From Platynereis dumerilii (taxonomy: Eukaryota > Annelida > Polychaeta > Phyllodocida > Nereididae), in NCBI GenBank assembly GCA_026936325.1, contig JAPTHN010000023.1, positions 7,547,686-7,611,685 on the forward strand: a DNA stretch of 64,000 nucleotides, written 5' to 3'. The position numbers and the translations under genes are program-made. The notes under the pieces are model-generated. The model had not been told where the DNA came from and did no database searches. It saw nothing but the letters and a program-made list of their open reading frames with translations. Below, piece by piece: positions 1-11,560 of this stretch. Each line of letters opens with the position of its first letter. Positions within the stretch are counted from its first letter, which is position 1.

Positions 1-472
1 AATTACATGAATGATGGCAGAACATCTATGGATCTAGTGTTGATATTTTATGTCAGCCTGAGACAAATCCTTTGCCTCATCTGGTATACTCCTCCTTGCC
101 AGACCGACCCCAGTCCCAGCAAGCACATTTATATAACGTTTATAAAACATTGAAGCAATGTTAAAACCTAACATTAGAAAAACATTTCACATTCACTGAA
201 AATGAAAATTTTTCAAACATTCAACACCAACATCGGTAGATGGTTCTGCTTTCAGTGTCAATGGACATTTAGCAAAGTGTAAATTTAACTAGGATGAATG
301 AAAATAAAATGTTGAAAATTAATATCACTAAAGACACATTTAAAGATATTTGGACGAACATTAAAAAGTTGCTTTTTTAAAGAACGTTAAATGAACGTTA
401 AAAATTGGTTTTAAGAAAAGTTATCAGGAAGGTCTTCTGAACCTTACTCGATATCTGAAAATGTGCTCCTCC
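1..472. other. Intergenic, no gene seen
   Basis: AT-rich sequence with scattered AACGTT palindromes (for example near 387-402), possibly MITE debris. No coding signal is visible. Confidence 0.5.
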
Positions 473-1315
473 CTGTCTACAAGTTGACCACTATTTGCTG
501 CCACCTAGGGTGCAAAATTCGCGAGCTCCTGTGAGCGGTCAACAGTATTTCAATCTCTGGAAAAAACCAGGACTGTGTGGAAGAAACCAGGACACTTCCA
601 TCATTTAACGATGGTCTAGTTTATTGCCAAAAACTCTGTAAATGTCTAATCTGACTTTTGTTTGCTTCAATTTTATGCAGACAGTTTGTAAAAACCAAAA
701 TAAGTTGGAACTATTTTTTATCGTGGAGGGTGTATACATTGTAGCTCACATATAATGCCAGTATAGAGGGGGGCCACTTGTGACATGGCCATTTGTTGAG
801 TGTTACACAGCTTTCATGAAATTGTAAATTATATTGTTGTCCTAGTTAATAAATCTCCATAAAGTAACAGAATAAGTACAATTGAGCATTTTTGATATCA
901 CAAAGAAAAAACATTGGCTTTGTATGGACATGTGAATAAGTGAGAGAGCATTCTTTTTAGACACTTTTCTGACCACAATTTAACATGCACTGAATGGCAT
1001 AAGTAGATTTAATACCATCAAACTTCTGATGAGTAAAAGCATCCCTTTCACAGACAAAGTTTATGCTAAAGTTTCAAAACTTTCTTTTTATCTCATGATT
1101 TCCAAACATTTTCATTCAAAGCAGTGGACTGGATATTTGCCAGCAACCATGCTTTGTGAAAGTAGTTTGGCCTAGTAATATGGACAGCTGTTATGGGATC
1201 TGATCTTGTGATCTGTCCAAAACAGATCAAATCATTGTTGACCCAATTCGATTTTCCAGGGACTGTCAGCATTCTGCTGCCACTTGTCGGTCCCAAACAG
1301 AGACAGTGCTCCTCC
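473..1315 (+). repeat. Outer left arm of an 8.4 kb inverted repeat
   Basis: About 843 bp, starting CCTGTCTACAAGTTGACC, pairs in reverse complement with 7055-8870 once the 961 bp hAT insertion and its duplicated target are subtracted (about 847 bp left). Short aligned stretches agree at roughly 90 percent by eye, for example the segment around AAACCAGGAC with the ATGGTCTAGTTTAT that follows. The terminal CTGTCTACAAG is shared with the related copies at 6058 and 27650. Confidence 0.8.
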
Positions 1316-1874
1316 ACTTTGCCAGCCAATCCCATATGTTTTCCTGCAGGGTCACCCATCGAACTGTTAACCAGACCCAATGTTGCTTAACCTGAAAGTT
1401 GTGTAAGAGAAATTCTGCAACTCCACCTTCGTTGTTGGTCTCGGCTGGGGCATGGTCTGTCTCGGATCAACCCATAGTTTATCAATAATATTCCAGTCTG
1501 GACGGTGTAAAACCACTCGAGAAAGCTATAAAATCTTGACTAAGCCTATTTGGGTGATCAGTGCCCCATCAATGACAAACATGCAGCTCTATTAGATTAT
1601 GTTGCTTCACTTTAATTATCCGCTTGACAGACTGGATTCACTATGATTGTCTGGGCCATGAATCTACATGTATTTATGGGAAGAAGGGTTCATGCAAAAG
1701 TTATGCTTCTTCTTTCGCCTGCTCTGAGAAAGTTGGCTGGAGAAAGTAATAACTCTTTTGACTGTCACATGTTGCAGCAGAGCTACAAAGGTTGCATGAA
1801 ATTTGTGAACGAAGTTGTGACAGAGGCACTGAGAGTTACTTACATTGAAGACTGCACCAAGGGCAGCTGTGTCA
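1316..1874. other. Unique segment inside the left arm, no gene seen
   Basis: This stretch has no counterpart that I can find in the right arm. A 106-residue open frame at 1643-1963 crosses the transposon boundary and has no recognisable domain, so it is not called as a gene. Confidence 0.4.
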
Positions 1875-1902
1875 AAAGTTGTAAACTGCTAAAAGTGCAA
1901 TC

Positions 1903-2999
1903 TACACTGCGTTCCCAATTATTATGCAACTATGCTTTTTTGCATTATCTCAAAAACAAATAACACTATTTGAATATCTTTTACACGTAATGATAAGTGT
2001 ACCGTGGAGCTAATATCCTGCCAATTTTGTCCAATTCCATTGACTCAGTTGGGAGTTATGGCGCATAATGATGTTTTGTGGTTTTCCCAATTATTATGCA
2101 AATTCTTGGAAAAATATCCATGGCCACTCAAAATGACTCAAACTAATCTGAAGATGCCATCAACATATACCCCATAACACAAAAGATAAAGTGTAACCAT
2201 AATTTCAAACATAGATGCATTCATAGCCAAGAAATTCATGTTATTTTACTGCATTGAAATAACATTGAAATTACAGTTTTATTGCAATAAAAACTCTCTG
2301 ATAGCCAGACAAAATGAAAAATCATTACCTAACTCATTTACCACTTTCCTTAGGTTTAGAACTCTCCTGTAAACCAATGGCAATTAAGTTGCATGACTAT
2401 ATTTGAGAAATATCTTGAAATGAATTGAACGCATCCAATTGTCAATGCTATTCCAATGGGACACAGAAGTCTGAGTTTTTGATGTGGTGTCATATTTTGT
2501 AGAGATACCGGATTTGGTGTGTCATCTCACAGTACGACCGTGGTGTGCTATAGATATATTCTAAGCTGGAATTTTATTGATATTAAATTTTTCAAGAGCA
2601 TGGGAGGCTTCTTTATTGAGAAAAAAGCCAATTTCAATGGTTTTTCAATGCAGATGTATTATATTGATTTCTTGGTCATGAAGGCCTCCACGTTTGAAAT
2701 GATGGTTCCTTTTTTTATTTAGTGTTATGAGGTATATTCTAATGTCAATTCATGATCAACTTTTTTGATTTTGGTTGGCAATGGAAGCTTTTCAAGAAAT
2801 TGCACAATAATTGGGAACACCTGAAAAACCTGATTTTATAGCATAACTCCTCACCGAAACAACAGAATTGGACGAAAGTCACGGAATATTTGCTTCATGG
2901 CACACATGTCATTATGTGTAAAGGATATCCCAATAGTTTTATTTCTTTTTGAGATATTGCAAAAAATCATAGTTGCATAATAATTGGGAACGCAGTGTA
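1903..2999. mobile_element. Non-autonomous Tc1/mariner-like element, 1093 bp, TA target duplication
   Basis: The element occupies 1905-2997 and is flanked by TA on both sides. Its termini read CACTGCGTTCCCAATTATTA and the reverse complement. The inverted ends extend to about 215 bp, including a second internal CCCAATTATT(A/G)TGCAA block near 2087 and 2797. No transposase frame is present. The opposite arm of the large inverted repeat has the matching empty site at about 5108-5125 with a single TA, proving that this is a later insertion. Confidence 0.85.
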
Positions 3000-3249
3000 C
3001 ATGCATCTACGTTGTCCCTTTGGAGTGTCACTGAAAGAAAACTGTTTGGCAAGCAATGATTGGTTTTTGGTGGGGTGCAGCCCACCGATTTGTTTGACCA
3101 AAACCAAGAGACTTTGCTATAAGACAAGCTTGCTAATTAATTGGTCCACGAAAATTGCCGACATAATTTGTGCATTTCCGTGAATTTGGCTTGAGAGGAG
3201 GCTGCTGATTGGCCCAGTCAATCACTCCCAAGTTCATCTGCTTAAGAAT
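2998..3249 (+). repeat. Inner left arm of the large inverted repeat
   Basis: Together with 1875-1904 (split by the mariner-like element) this is about 282 bp matching the reverse complement of 4867-5147 (281 bp). The shared end reads CAAGTTC(A/G)TCTGCTTAAGAA, after which the two arms diverge. Confidence 0.85.
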
Positions 3250-4866
3250 GCATGATTTGGTCACAAATTGGCCTTTTTGGATGCGGAAACAGTGAAATTT
3301 CGGTTATAATTAAGAAGCAAGATAGCATTGGTGATATTTCCTTCTTTGCTTTTTTTTTCTTCCCTTTTTTACTTCTTTTCCTCCTTCCTTGTTTTCTTCC
3401 TTGTTTTCTTCATTCTTTTTTCCCTTCTTTTCTTCCTTCTTTTCTTCCAAACTTGGCTACTATTGGCCTACTCTTCAACAATATTGTGTTTTCATGAATT
3501 GAGAGAGTTTAATTGATTGTGTTGCTCGAGTACAGACTATAGACTTGTTGCTTTGCTTGTCTTATTAACAAAACACAGGATTTTGATCATATTTCTTTAA
3601 AGTTTAAATAAATTATTTTGTTAAAATAAATTGACATTCCTTTTAAAGCATTCATTGCATTTTACACAAATTAGCGGCCCTATTACCTTTAATTCCCGGA
3701 CCACCCTTCTCCTTTAGGTGAAGAACTTGTTTGGCTTTTTTTTTTTTACTTGTTTGGCATTACAGCACATTGCTGGTCACTATTTTAGGGGACTGGGGCA
3801 CATTGGGATCTTTGGGTAAAATTTTTACCCAGTGTTGGACACACTGGGTAACTCAGAAGTTTGTTTGAACATCACCAAGGAAGAAAAAAATCCCAATTAA
3901 TGCATTCAATATTTGTTGAACTATTTACCCACTTGCCTGAAATCACTTTTCCATCAATCTTATCTGCAACTTCGATAACATGTGATATTGATGTACTGCG
4001 TATTTTATTAATATTTCATATCATGTTTAAGAGGAGAATGTCCAGGTCCTTCTTTTACACCTTTTCATGTTATGATATTGAGACAAAAAAAAATTGATAG
4101 AAATGTATAGCCTGTCCTTATATTTTATTATAGCTTATATTGCATTGTTGGGTACTTGTAATGATTAAACTATCCTAATGTAGGTGGCACCACCTCCTGG
4201 TGACCCAACTCATGGCAGCTTCTTTGATATCACATTCTCATTATCAAACCATTGATAACCTTTTTTCCTATTTAATTATTTAATTCTACTTTTGGCCTAC
4301 AAATACTTCTGATTGTCCTACAGTTAAGTGTATGACAAATATATATATTTTTTTATTGGACAGAGCAATATTGTTCTGAGAAGGTTATTTTATTTCAATG
4401 AGTTAGTCACAGTTTTGTTCCACTCAGTCAGTTAGAATGTTTGGAACACGGTTGTCATGCACATTGATCACCAAACTGTTGAGCATGTTATTCACAGCTT
4501 CACGAAATCCTCAGGTTGAAGTGATCTAGTCATCTTGAGGTGACAATTTATAATTTAGACAGTACATGGGTCAAAGGATTACCTTGACATTTGCCAACCA
4601 CTTCCTCTAGGCTCTGTCAGACACGACTTGTCCAGATTTCCTGATCAGTTATTTCGCTTGATATCTCCACAGAAAAACCCTAGAATATAGTTTTGACACT
4701 TCTCGCAGTTGAGGTAAGTTGTTAACTAAATTATGCATTAGTGCATCTTTTTTATCGGTCAACTATCAATGCAAATTTTTGCCATTTAGTTAGAGGTTGC
4801 CAGGATCTACAATCCCTGTTCCATATGTAAACAGAAGGATGGTTCATTGTTGAGAATTCCCGTGAT
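3250..4866. other. Spacer of the inner inverted repeat, no gene seen
   Basis: Holds a pyrimidine-rich tract (about 3341-3450), a stem-loop with ACCCAGTGT at 3827-3835 pairing with 3841-3849, and otherwise AT-rich sequence without a coding signal. Confidence 0.5.
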
Positions 4867-5147
4867 TCTTAAGCAGACGAACTTGGGAGTGATTGACTAG
4901 GCCAATCAGCAGCCTCCTCTCAAGCCAGATTCACAGAAATGCACGAATTATGTCCACAATTTTCGTTGACCAATTGGCAAGCTTGTCTTATAGCAAAATC
5001 TCTTGATTTTGGTCAAACAAATTGGTGGGCTGCAGCCCACCAAAAACCAATCAATTGCTTGCCGAACAGTTTTCTTTCAGTGACACTCCAAAGGGACAAT
5101 GTAGATGCATGTAGATTGTACTTTTTAACAGTTTACAACTTTTGACA
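4867..5147 (-). repeat. Inner right arm of the large inverted repeat, empty mariner site
   Basis: Reverse complement of 1875-1904 plus 2998-3249. It carries the uninterrupted target GCATGTAGATTG, showing the arrangement before the mariner-like insertion in the left arm. Confidence 0.85.
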
Positions 5148-5190
5148 GCAAACAAATCAAGTTACAGCCCAAAAACCAACTCAACTCACA

Positions 5191-5313
5191 TGAAATCCGT
5201 ACGAAATTTACGTATGATTTACGTACGTAAATTTTCGTACGTATTTCATACAGGAAAACATGCCAATTTACGTACGAAATGCACAAGAAAGAGTTTCGTA
5301 TGTTTTACGTACG
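5191..5313. repeat. CGTACG/ACGTA palindrome cluster
   Basis: A hairpin forms from 5191-5214 and 5224-5248 with a 9 nt loop, followed by two further TTTACGTACG-type palindromic blocks at 5265-5280 and 5294-5313. It may be a small foldback element or its remains. The rest of 5148-6057 shows no gene. Confidence 0.6.
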
Positions 5314-6057
5314 CTGCACAATTGGCCATGTAGGACTCATTCAATTACTTGTGCTGATAGAATATGACCTCATTTAGAGTACTGTATATGAGTCATGAAG
5401 TATGATATATATTATATATTACGTTCTTACATCAAGGTTTTTGGCACGACGAAGCAGCAAAAATTTAAGAAACCAAATGTTGACAAAGATCATCTTAAAA
5501 TTTTGCTTGCATAAGATTTAGGGAAGACTGCACTGATAGACCTTTCATCTTCAGGGTATGACGGTTTTCTGGAGGTGCCGATGATCAATCCTGTGACGTC
5601 GCAAAGAATTTTTCCCACGAAGCACATAGAAAAATCACATTAAAATTGACAGCGCACAGGATTTTTTGACGAGCCATATCCCAAAAGCAGGTTGCTTCAT
5701 TGTGGTTCAAACACCAAAGTTTCAATGAGTTGAATATTTTTTTTAGTTCCTCATCACGTTGCCAGCTGATTCTAGGAACAATGTTACAGTAGAAGCTTTT
5801 TTTTTGTGCAACACAAAAATTTTGGACAGCGCAAAAGCAAATATTTTGGAAAATTACAAGGAAATGAATGTGCTCCATCGAAAAAACCCTTGATATGTTT
5901 TCATGATATCGAGGCAATAGTAACTACAGGGATATGACTTTGTGAGGAGCACTTTGGTACAGTTTATCACATTTTCACAAAAATGTGATAAACGGGCATG
6001 GATCTGTTTGTGTACCTCAAATATTTGTCCTACTTTTCTTAAATGATGATCACTGTC

Positions 6058-6500
6058 TACAAGTGGACCGCTGGATCATTGCCACTGCTTTTCCAGCCTT
6101 GGCAAAACATATGCTGTCATGTGTTGCCACCTAGTGGCAAGTGTGAAATTCCGTGAGCTCCAGCGAGCGGTCCACACCAACCCGTTGTGAGGAACTCACA
6201 AAATTTTGTCTGGAAGAAACCAGGGCTGTTTCTGAGTATGCTGATGGCCTTGTCTACTTCCTTAGACCATGTGATTGGCGAGTCTTACTCTGGTTTACGG
6301 TAGTACCCCATTTACCTCAATGTTGAATAGAAAATTTGTGTCTGTGCCATGAAATTGAAACTATTTCTTTGGAGCTCAATCCTGAAGCATACAAAACTAA
6401 CTGTTGTGCCAGGTGGCAGCAGCATGCAGTTCTCATTTTCGCCAGACTGGGTGGATGGACTATCTCAGTCTGCAATGTTTGACTGAGAAGTAAATAATTG
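6058..6500 (+). repeat. Diverged copy of the CTGTCTACAAG repeat family
   Basis: Begins CTGTCTACAAGTGGACC and shares GTGAGCTCC, GCGAGCGGTC and GAAGAAACCAGG with the outer arm at 473. It is most similar to the inverted copy at about 27276-27655, including CATGCAGTTCTCATTTTC near its far end. Confidence 0.65.
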
Positions 6501-7054
6501 AGGTTGTCAGACACTCAAGACAAATCTAATCTGTCGCTGTTTCCTCAAAAAAATTAGTTTATACCTATTGGGTCAAATTCCACGCCCTGTCCTTTAAGAA
6601 TGTAATGATTACCCCCCTTATGTCTTCATTTCAGTGTTTTTACTTGAGTCATTGGGTGAATCTTTAATTGCACTGTTATAGCCTCATTGTAAGCGATGGT
6701 TAAATGTCGATAATATACTAAGCTAAAATAGTTTGGCTGTCAACCATTATTTTTGTTCAGCTGGCCTAGGTCTCGCGGTTTCCGTTTTGATGGATGATGC
6801 CTCGGTCTGGGAGGGTCAAAGCCACGGTCTCTGATGCTCATTCCTCAGTTTCAGTTTCGGATGTACTGGCGTCGACTCCAACACTGGTAATCACTCATAT
6901 ATCCACAGCTGTAAAAGTTTCTGCAGATATTTCCTTAACTTGAATTTGGTTCTATCCATCAGTGCCAGTATACAAAATGAGTATTAATTGAAAAGTTGAA
7001 AGACCAATGTATCCAATCTTATAATAACTTCTGTTGTTTGTGCTGGGTTGCAGG
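6501..7054. other. No gene seen; possible end of a hAT-type element
   Basis: The block at about 6776-6895 ends GACTCCAACACTG, whose reverse complement starts CAGTGTTGG like many hAT termini. A similar CCTCCAACACT motif occurs twice near 24796 and 24891. No partner terminus or target duplication was found, so this is only suggestive. Confidence 0.3.
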
Positions 7055-8870
7055 GTAGAGTCTGTCTCTGTTCGGGACTGACAAGTGGCAGCAGAAGGCA
7101 GACAGTCCCTGGAAAATCGAATTGTGTCAACATTCATTTGATCTGTTTTGGACGGACCACAAGATCAGGTCGCACTACAGCTGTCCATATTACTACGCAA
7201 AACTACTTTCACAAAGCATGGTTGCTGGCAAAGATCCGGTACACTGCTTTAAATGCAAATGTTTGGAAATCATGAGACAAAAGAAAGTTTTGAAACTTTA
7301 GCACAAACTTTTGCCTGTGAAAGGGATGATTTTACTCATCAGAAGTTTGATGGTATTCAATCTACTTATGCCATTCACTGCCTGTTAAATTGTGGTCAGA
7401 AAAGTGTCCAAAAAGAACTTCTCTCTCACTTATTCATGTGTCCATACAAAACCAATACTTTTGCTTTGTGATATCAAAAATGCTCATTTGTATTTATTTT
7501 GTTACTTTATGGAGATTTATTAACTAGGACAACAATATAATTTACGATTTCATGAAAGCTTTGTAACACTCATCAAAATGTTGTGTCTATGCCACAAGTG
7601 GCCCCTCTATACTGGCATTGTATGTGGGCTACAATGTATACATCCTCCACAGTGCGCGCACAAACTGTCGGACAATCGGCTTTTGCCGACTATATTTACA
7701 AATGTCCGACCTGTCTCATGTCCATTTCAGACAAAAAATCCGACAGTAACTGCTGTGGGCATTACAAGGGCTCTGTTGGACAATTAGCAAGTCTTTCAAT
7801 GGCAGTGTAGATGGCAATTTGGAGTTGTTTCAAGTGAGCCAAATTGAAGGTAATTAAATTGCAATTCTGCCAGTGTTCAGCTTCTTTTGACCCTCAATTG
7901 ACCTAATTGCAATTTTGGACAAGGTACAGTATTCCTGACCAAGTGTTACATGTACAGCTAATTACAATCAAGAATCAGACAATTCAAAGCTGCTAAAATT
8001 CTAACACTTAACATGCCTAGCAAAACTACTTACGTTGGTATTTATAAGAGACTTGTATACAACTTTAATCAAAAAGACAACATCTAACATCTTAGCCATC
8101 ATGGCTTAGCCTGTTGTCACTAAAAAATTAAATTGTGCACATTCTTGCATTGGCTGGCGTCTCAGCTGCATCTGCCATGAAGAAGTTGACTGAATTTACC
8201 TACAATCCTACATATATATATTGTCATATTTAAGTGATCAAACAATTTAATTGATTTTTACATATCTAGCTGAAGCCTGCTTCCTCTTTGAGAAAGTTGT
8301 TTTATGAGATTTAAAGTGCAAGAATTTCACTTGTGTGGCAAATAAAATGGGAATAAATAGTTTGGGAAAATGAAATATTGATACAAAATATAGGCCTAAT
8401 TCTGGGAAACTGTTGTTAAGCCAAACTCATGCGGCTTTCTGTATGGACATTTGAATTGTGTCAGGTGGCCGCAAGTTAGTCGAAGTATTTATTGATAAAT
8501 GCCACTGGAAGATAAATTTTTGTCTGATGAAAATGAAAATTGTCTGACCAGAACTCTCTCTCCGTCAGACAAAATGTCTGACCAAAGTCAATTTGCTTTT
8601 GCGTGCACTGATCCTCCATGATAAAAAATAGTTCCAACTTAATTTGGTATTTACAATACAAGCTGTCTGCTTAAAATTGAAGCCAACCAAAGTCAGATTA
8701 GACACTTACAGAGATTTTGGAAATAAACTAGACCATCACTAAATGATGGAACTGTCCTGGTTTCTTCCAGTTCTTCCAGAGAATGAAATTCTGTTGACCG
8801 CTCACAGGAGCTCGCGAATTCTGGTCCCTAGGTGGCAGCAAATAGAAGTCAACTTGTAGACAGGGGTAGA
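7055..8870 (-). repeat. Outer right arm of the large inverted repeat
   Basis: Reverse complement of 473-1315, interrupted by a hAT-type insertion at 7650-8610. It ends CAACTTGTAGACAGG at 8870, directly against a tRNA-derived SINE. Confidence 0.8.
7642..8618. mobile_element. Non-autonomous hAT-type element, 961 bp, 8 bp target duplication
   Basis: The element spans 7650-8610 with inverted ends CAGTGCGCGCACAAA and CAGTGCACGCAAAAG. It is flanked by an exact 8 bp duplication ATCCTCCA (7642-7649 and 8611-8618), the hAT hallmark. The left arm near 725-740 has the empty target with a single copy. There is no transposase frame. Inside are repeated TCAGACA/TGTCTGA motifs near both ends. Confidence 0.9.
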
Positions 8871-9115
8871 GTGGTTAAGATGCCCGCCTGCAGGAGTTCG
8901 AACCCGGTTGGAAACCCAAAATTTTCAGTGCAAATTGCATCACGCCCCTTGTATCAGTGTCTGTGTCGGGCAGGTGAAAGATCCCTCATATGGGGTAAAT
9001 GTGTAACATGTTGAGGACTTCTGCTCTTTCTCCCACCTCATCAATCAACCTTCACGAGCACCCAGAACTGGGCTTAGAGGGCTGTACTAACCATCTACCT
9101 ATCTATTTTATAAAT
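8866..9115 (+). repeat. tRNA-derived SINE
   Basis: The head GGTAGAGTGGTTAAGATG resembles a pol III A box, and GAGTTCGAACCCGG is a B box, with a shortened anticodon region that rules out a functional tRNA. A body with GGTGAAAGATCCCTCATATG follows and ends in a TATC-like tail near 9105. It abuts the end of the inverted-repeat arm. Confidence 0.65.
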
Positions 9116-9146
9116 AGGAAATATCAAGACTTTCAAGATAGGAACA

Positions 9147-9218
9147 TTGAGTCACGAAGTGCATTTTTCACAGTGAATTGGTCCTCATTTTTTCTGTATC
9201 AAAGTGACAGACTGTAAA
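9147..9218 (+). repeat. One end of the mariner-type MITE seen at 41168
   Basis: About 70 bp ending TATCAAAGTGACAGACTG before TA matches the reverse complement of 41167-41236. The other terminus is not seen here, so the copy is truncated. 9219-9763 holds short CGAGAAACA repeats (9230-9375) and no gene. Confidence 0.6.
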
Positions 9219-9763
9219 AGTTCATGACATGTCAAAAAATTCGAGAAATACCGAGAAACATCGAGAAACATGAAAAAAATTTAAAGTAGTATTTAGGCAA
9301 TCGGAAAATATTTCAATAAAAAGAAATATCTGAAACATTGAGTAACATCAAGAAAACAGCAAGAAACATGCAACAAAAGCTTACTTCATTCAAGTATGAA
9401 AAATTTACATTTTATATCTAAGCCTATATACAGCTACACTCGGAGTGGCTGCATGGTCACAGCAGCTACCATAAAACGATACAAGAAATTGTTGCCCCCA
9501 GTATCTTATGAAATGTCTGAATAAACTAGAGTTTCGATCGGGACCGATACGAAGGGAGTGCTCTCGCATGTCGAGTGGGCGTGGTGTAGTTAGGTTGATG
9601 TCACCTTTTCGACTGGGAATGAGTATTAAAAGAAATAGTGTGTATCTTTCATTAGATATATTTCAATGTAGCGAACTGTGACTCTGTTGCATATATGCAG
9701 CATCAGTAACAAAGCACCCGGGACTAGTTTTTGCACTGTATTTGGCATTTTTCCGAAAGTATA

Positions 9764-10777
9764 TAGAGTCAAGGATGGTAAATCCGTCCAGGATGGCAAA
9801 TCCGTCCACCCCCTATTTTATGGGTATAAATATTTCTGTTAGAATTGTGTGAGTTTTATATGCAAGAGAAAGTAGTTTTTCAACAAATGTTGACGTTTTT
9901 TGGTGTTTTTAGCATTTTTAAATAATATTTCAGGTCCATTTAAAAACAAAGGATAAAATACAATCAAATCCTGTGACGTCATCACAGCCATTTTGATCTT
10001 TTCAGAAGTTGGACTTATTAGTATTGTATGCCTATTTTTCCGTTATCAAACAAATTTATTTAAGATGAAAATCAGTGAATGAGGTTCAACATTCAATTAT
10101 TCTTGCAGGATTTGTAAAATTGTGACTCATTGAAAGGAAATACAATAAAAATAAAAGTGGACGGAATTACCATCAATATTTCAGAAGTGGCTTGATTTGA
10201 AGTTTCTAAATCCGTCCACCCACATAAAATCAACTTTTATAGTACTTTTATGGCTTTAAATATTCATAAATGACTTTCCCCTGATTACAGAATTTAGATA
10301 GGAACAGTTATACCACTTTGCTTGGGTTAAAAGGTTATATAATTGTAATTGAGGGGGTCAATTGAAATTATTCAAAGTGAACTTGACCTATATTATTTAA
10401 TCTGTCCATAACAAGTGCAATCAGTGAAACATTATTCAAAACTTGACACTGGAACCTTTGTAAGACTTTAAAAATTGCAAAAATTGGAAAAGTAACAAGA
10501 TATGATAGGTGAGGGCTGCACTATGGACTGTGGACGGATTTACCATCCTTGTTGGACGGATTTAGCAGCAGGGTGGACGGATTTAGGTGCCCTAACATTC
10601 AATGTTTGTTGCCATGGTTTCAGCAAAAATTATTTGAATATTTGACTTTTTTCAATGTTGACGATAGTATGGAATATGCCCCTTCCAATGAACTAATTTT
10701 TATTTTTGTATCAATTACCATTTTCCTGGAAACATAGTTCTAGCCAAAAGTGGACGGATTTACCCTCCTTGACTCTA
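9764..10777. mobile_element. TA-flanked MITE with repeated TGGACGGATTTA motif, 1010 bp
   Basis: The element occupies 9766-10775 between TA dinucleotides. Its inverted ends read GAGTCAAGGATGGTAAATCC and, on the right, the reverse complement with one mismatch. The TGGACGGATTT motif or its complement recurs about eight times (near 9779, 9798, 10157, 10207, 10531, 10552, 10573 and 10751), clustered towards both ends. This layout recalls transposase-binding repeats. No transposase is encoded. Family assignment to Tc1/mariner rests only on the TA target. Confidence 0.75.
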
Positions 10778-11560
10778 TATAGAATGGTCTGCATTTGGTC
10801 AGCATTTTGGTCAGCATTTGGCCTGCATGATGAGAATTTTGGTCTGCATTCTCCTAATCTCCTAGAAAAATTCTTGGTTATTTATGCTCATTACCTTTTT
10901 TTTAAACTACCACTTAAAAGACTGGATTTTATTATTTTAAGACAGGGTCTTGAAATCAACTGTGGATTACAGAGAGTGGAAATCATTGATGATGGCTTAA
11001 ATGCAATTAATAGAAACAACCTCGATTGGATGAAATTCTAGATTATACAGCCTGCAAAACAAAATTTGTATAGCCTTCTTGAAATAAACTTTGTTGATAG
11101 GGGTATACATGGGTCTCAAAAACAGATGGGGAGTCAAATGTTGGAACTTAAAGGAAAAATGAATGTCTCATGTCCCATTTTATCGAAGCATAAATGATAA
11201 AGAAATGTATCAAATGTTTGTCACTTTTTATTAGTCAATCTGTCAGTGTCTCTCGATTTTTAAGAGGGCCAGTGTCCCTGTGTCACTTTTTAAGAAGGGC
11301 AGTGTCCCCATGTCGATTGTTAATTGCCATTGATTATTGAACTTCCTCAACAGCAATAGGTCAGGTGTCATCTTCAAGTGAACTAATCCACTCAATTACG
11401 ATTAGACAGTTATGTTTTTCCACTTTTCTGAGTTGAATAAAACAAGTTTCCATATTTTTTATTTCGATTTCTTGTAGGCCTATATATGCCTATAATAAAA
11501 AATTCTAATAAATTGTTGTTTTTTTGCAATCTATCATTTTGAAGAAAAATAAAGTCATAA
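10778..11560. other. No gene seen
   Basis: AT-rich. At 11245-11320 the phrase AGTGTCCC(C/T)(A/G)TGTC occurs in a loose duplicate, including GTCCCCATGTC, the core of the minisatellite that starts 250 bp later. Confidence 0.45.

Noticed and set aside
6115-6150. CTCF-like site CCACCTAGTGGCA in the repeat family
   Set aside because: Two core positions mismatch the vertebrate consensus and the motif is not kept in the other copies.
8866-8930. Functional tRNA gene
   Set aside because: A- and B-box-like sequences are present but the anticodon region is shortened and a SINE body follows.
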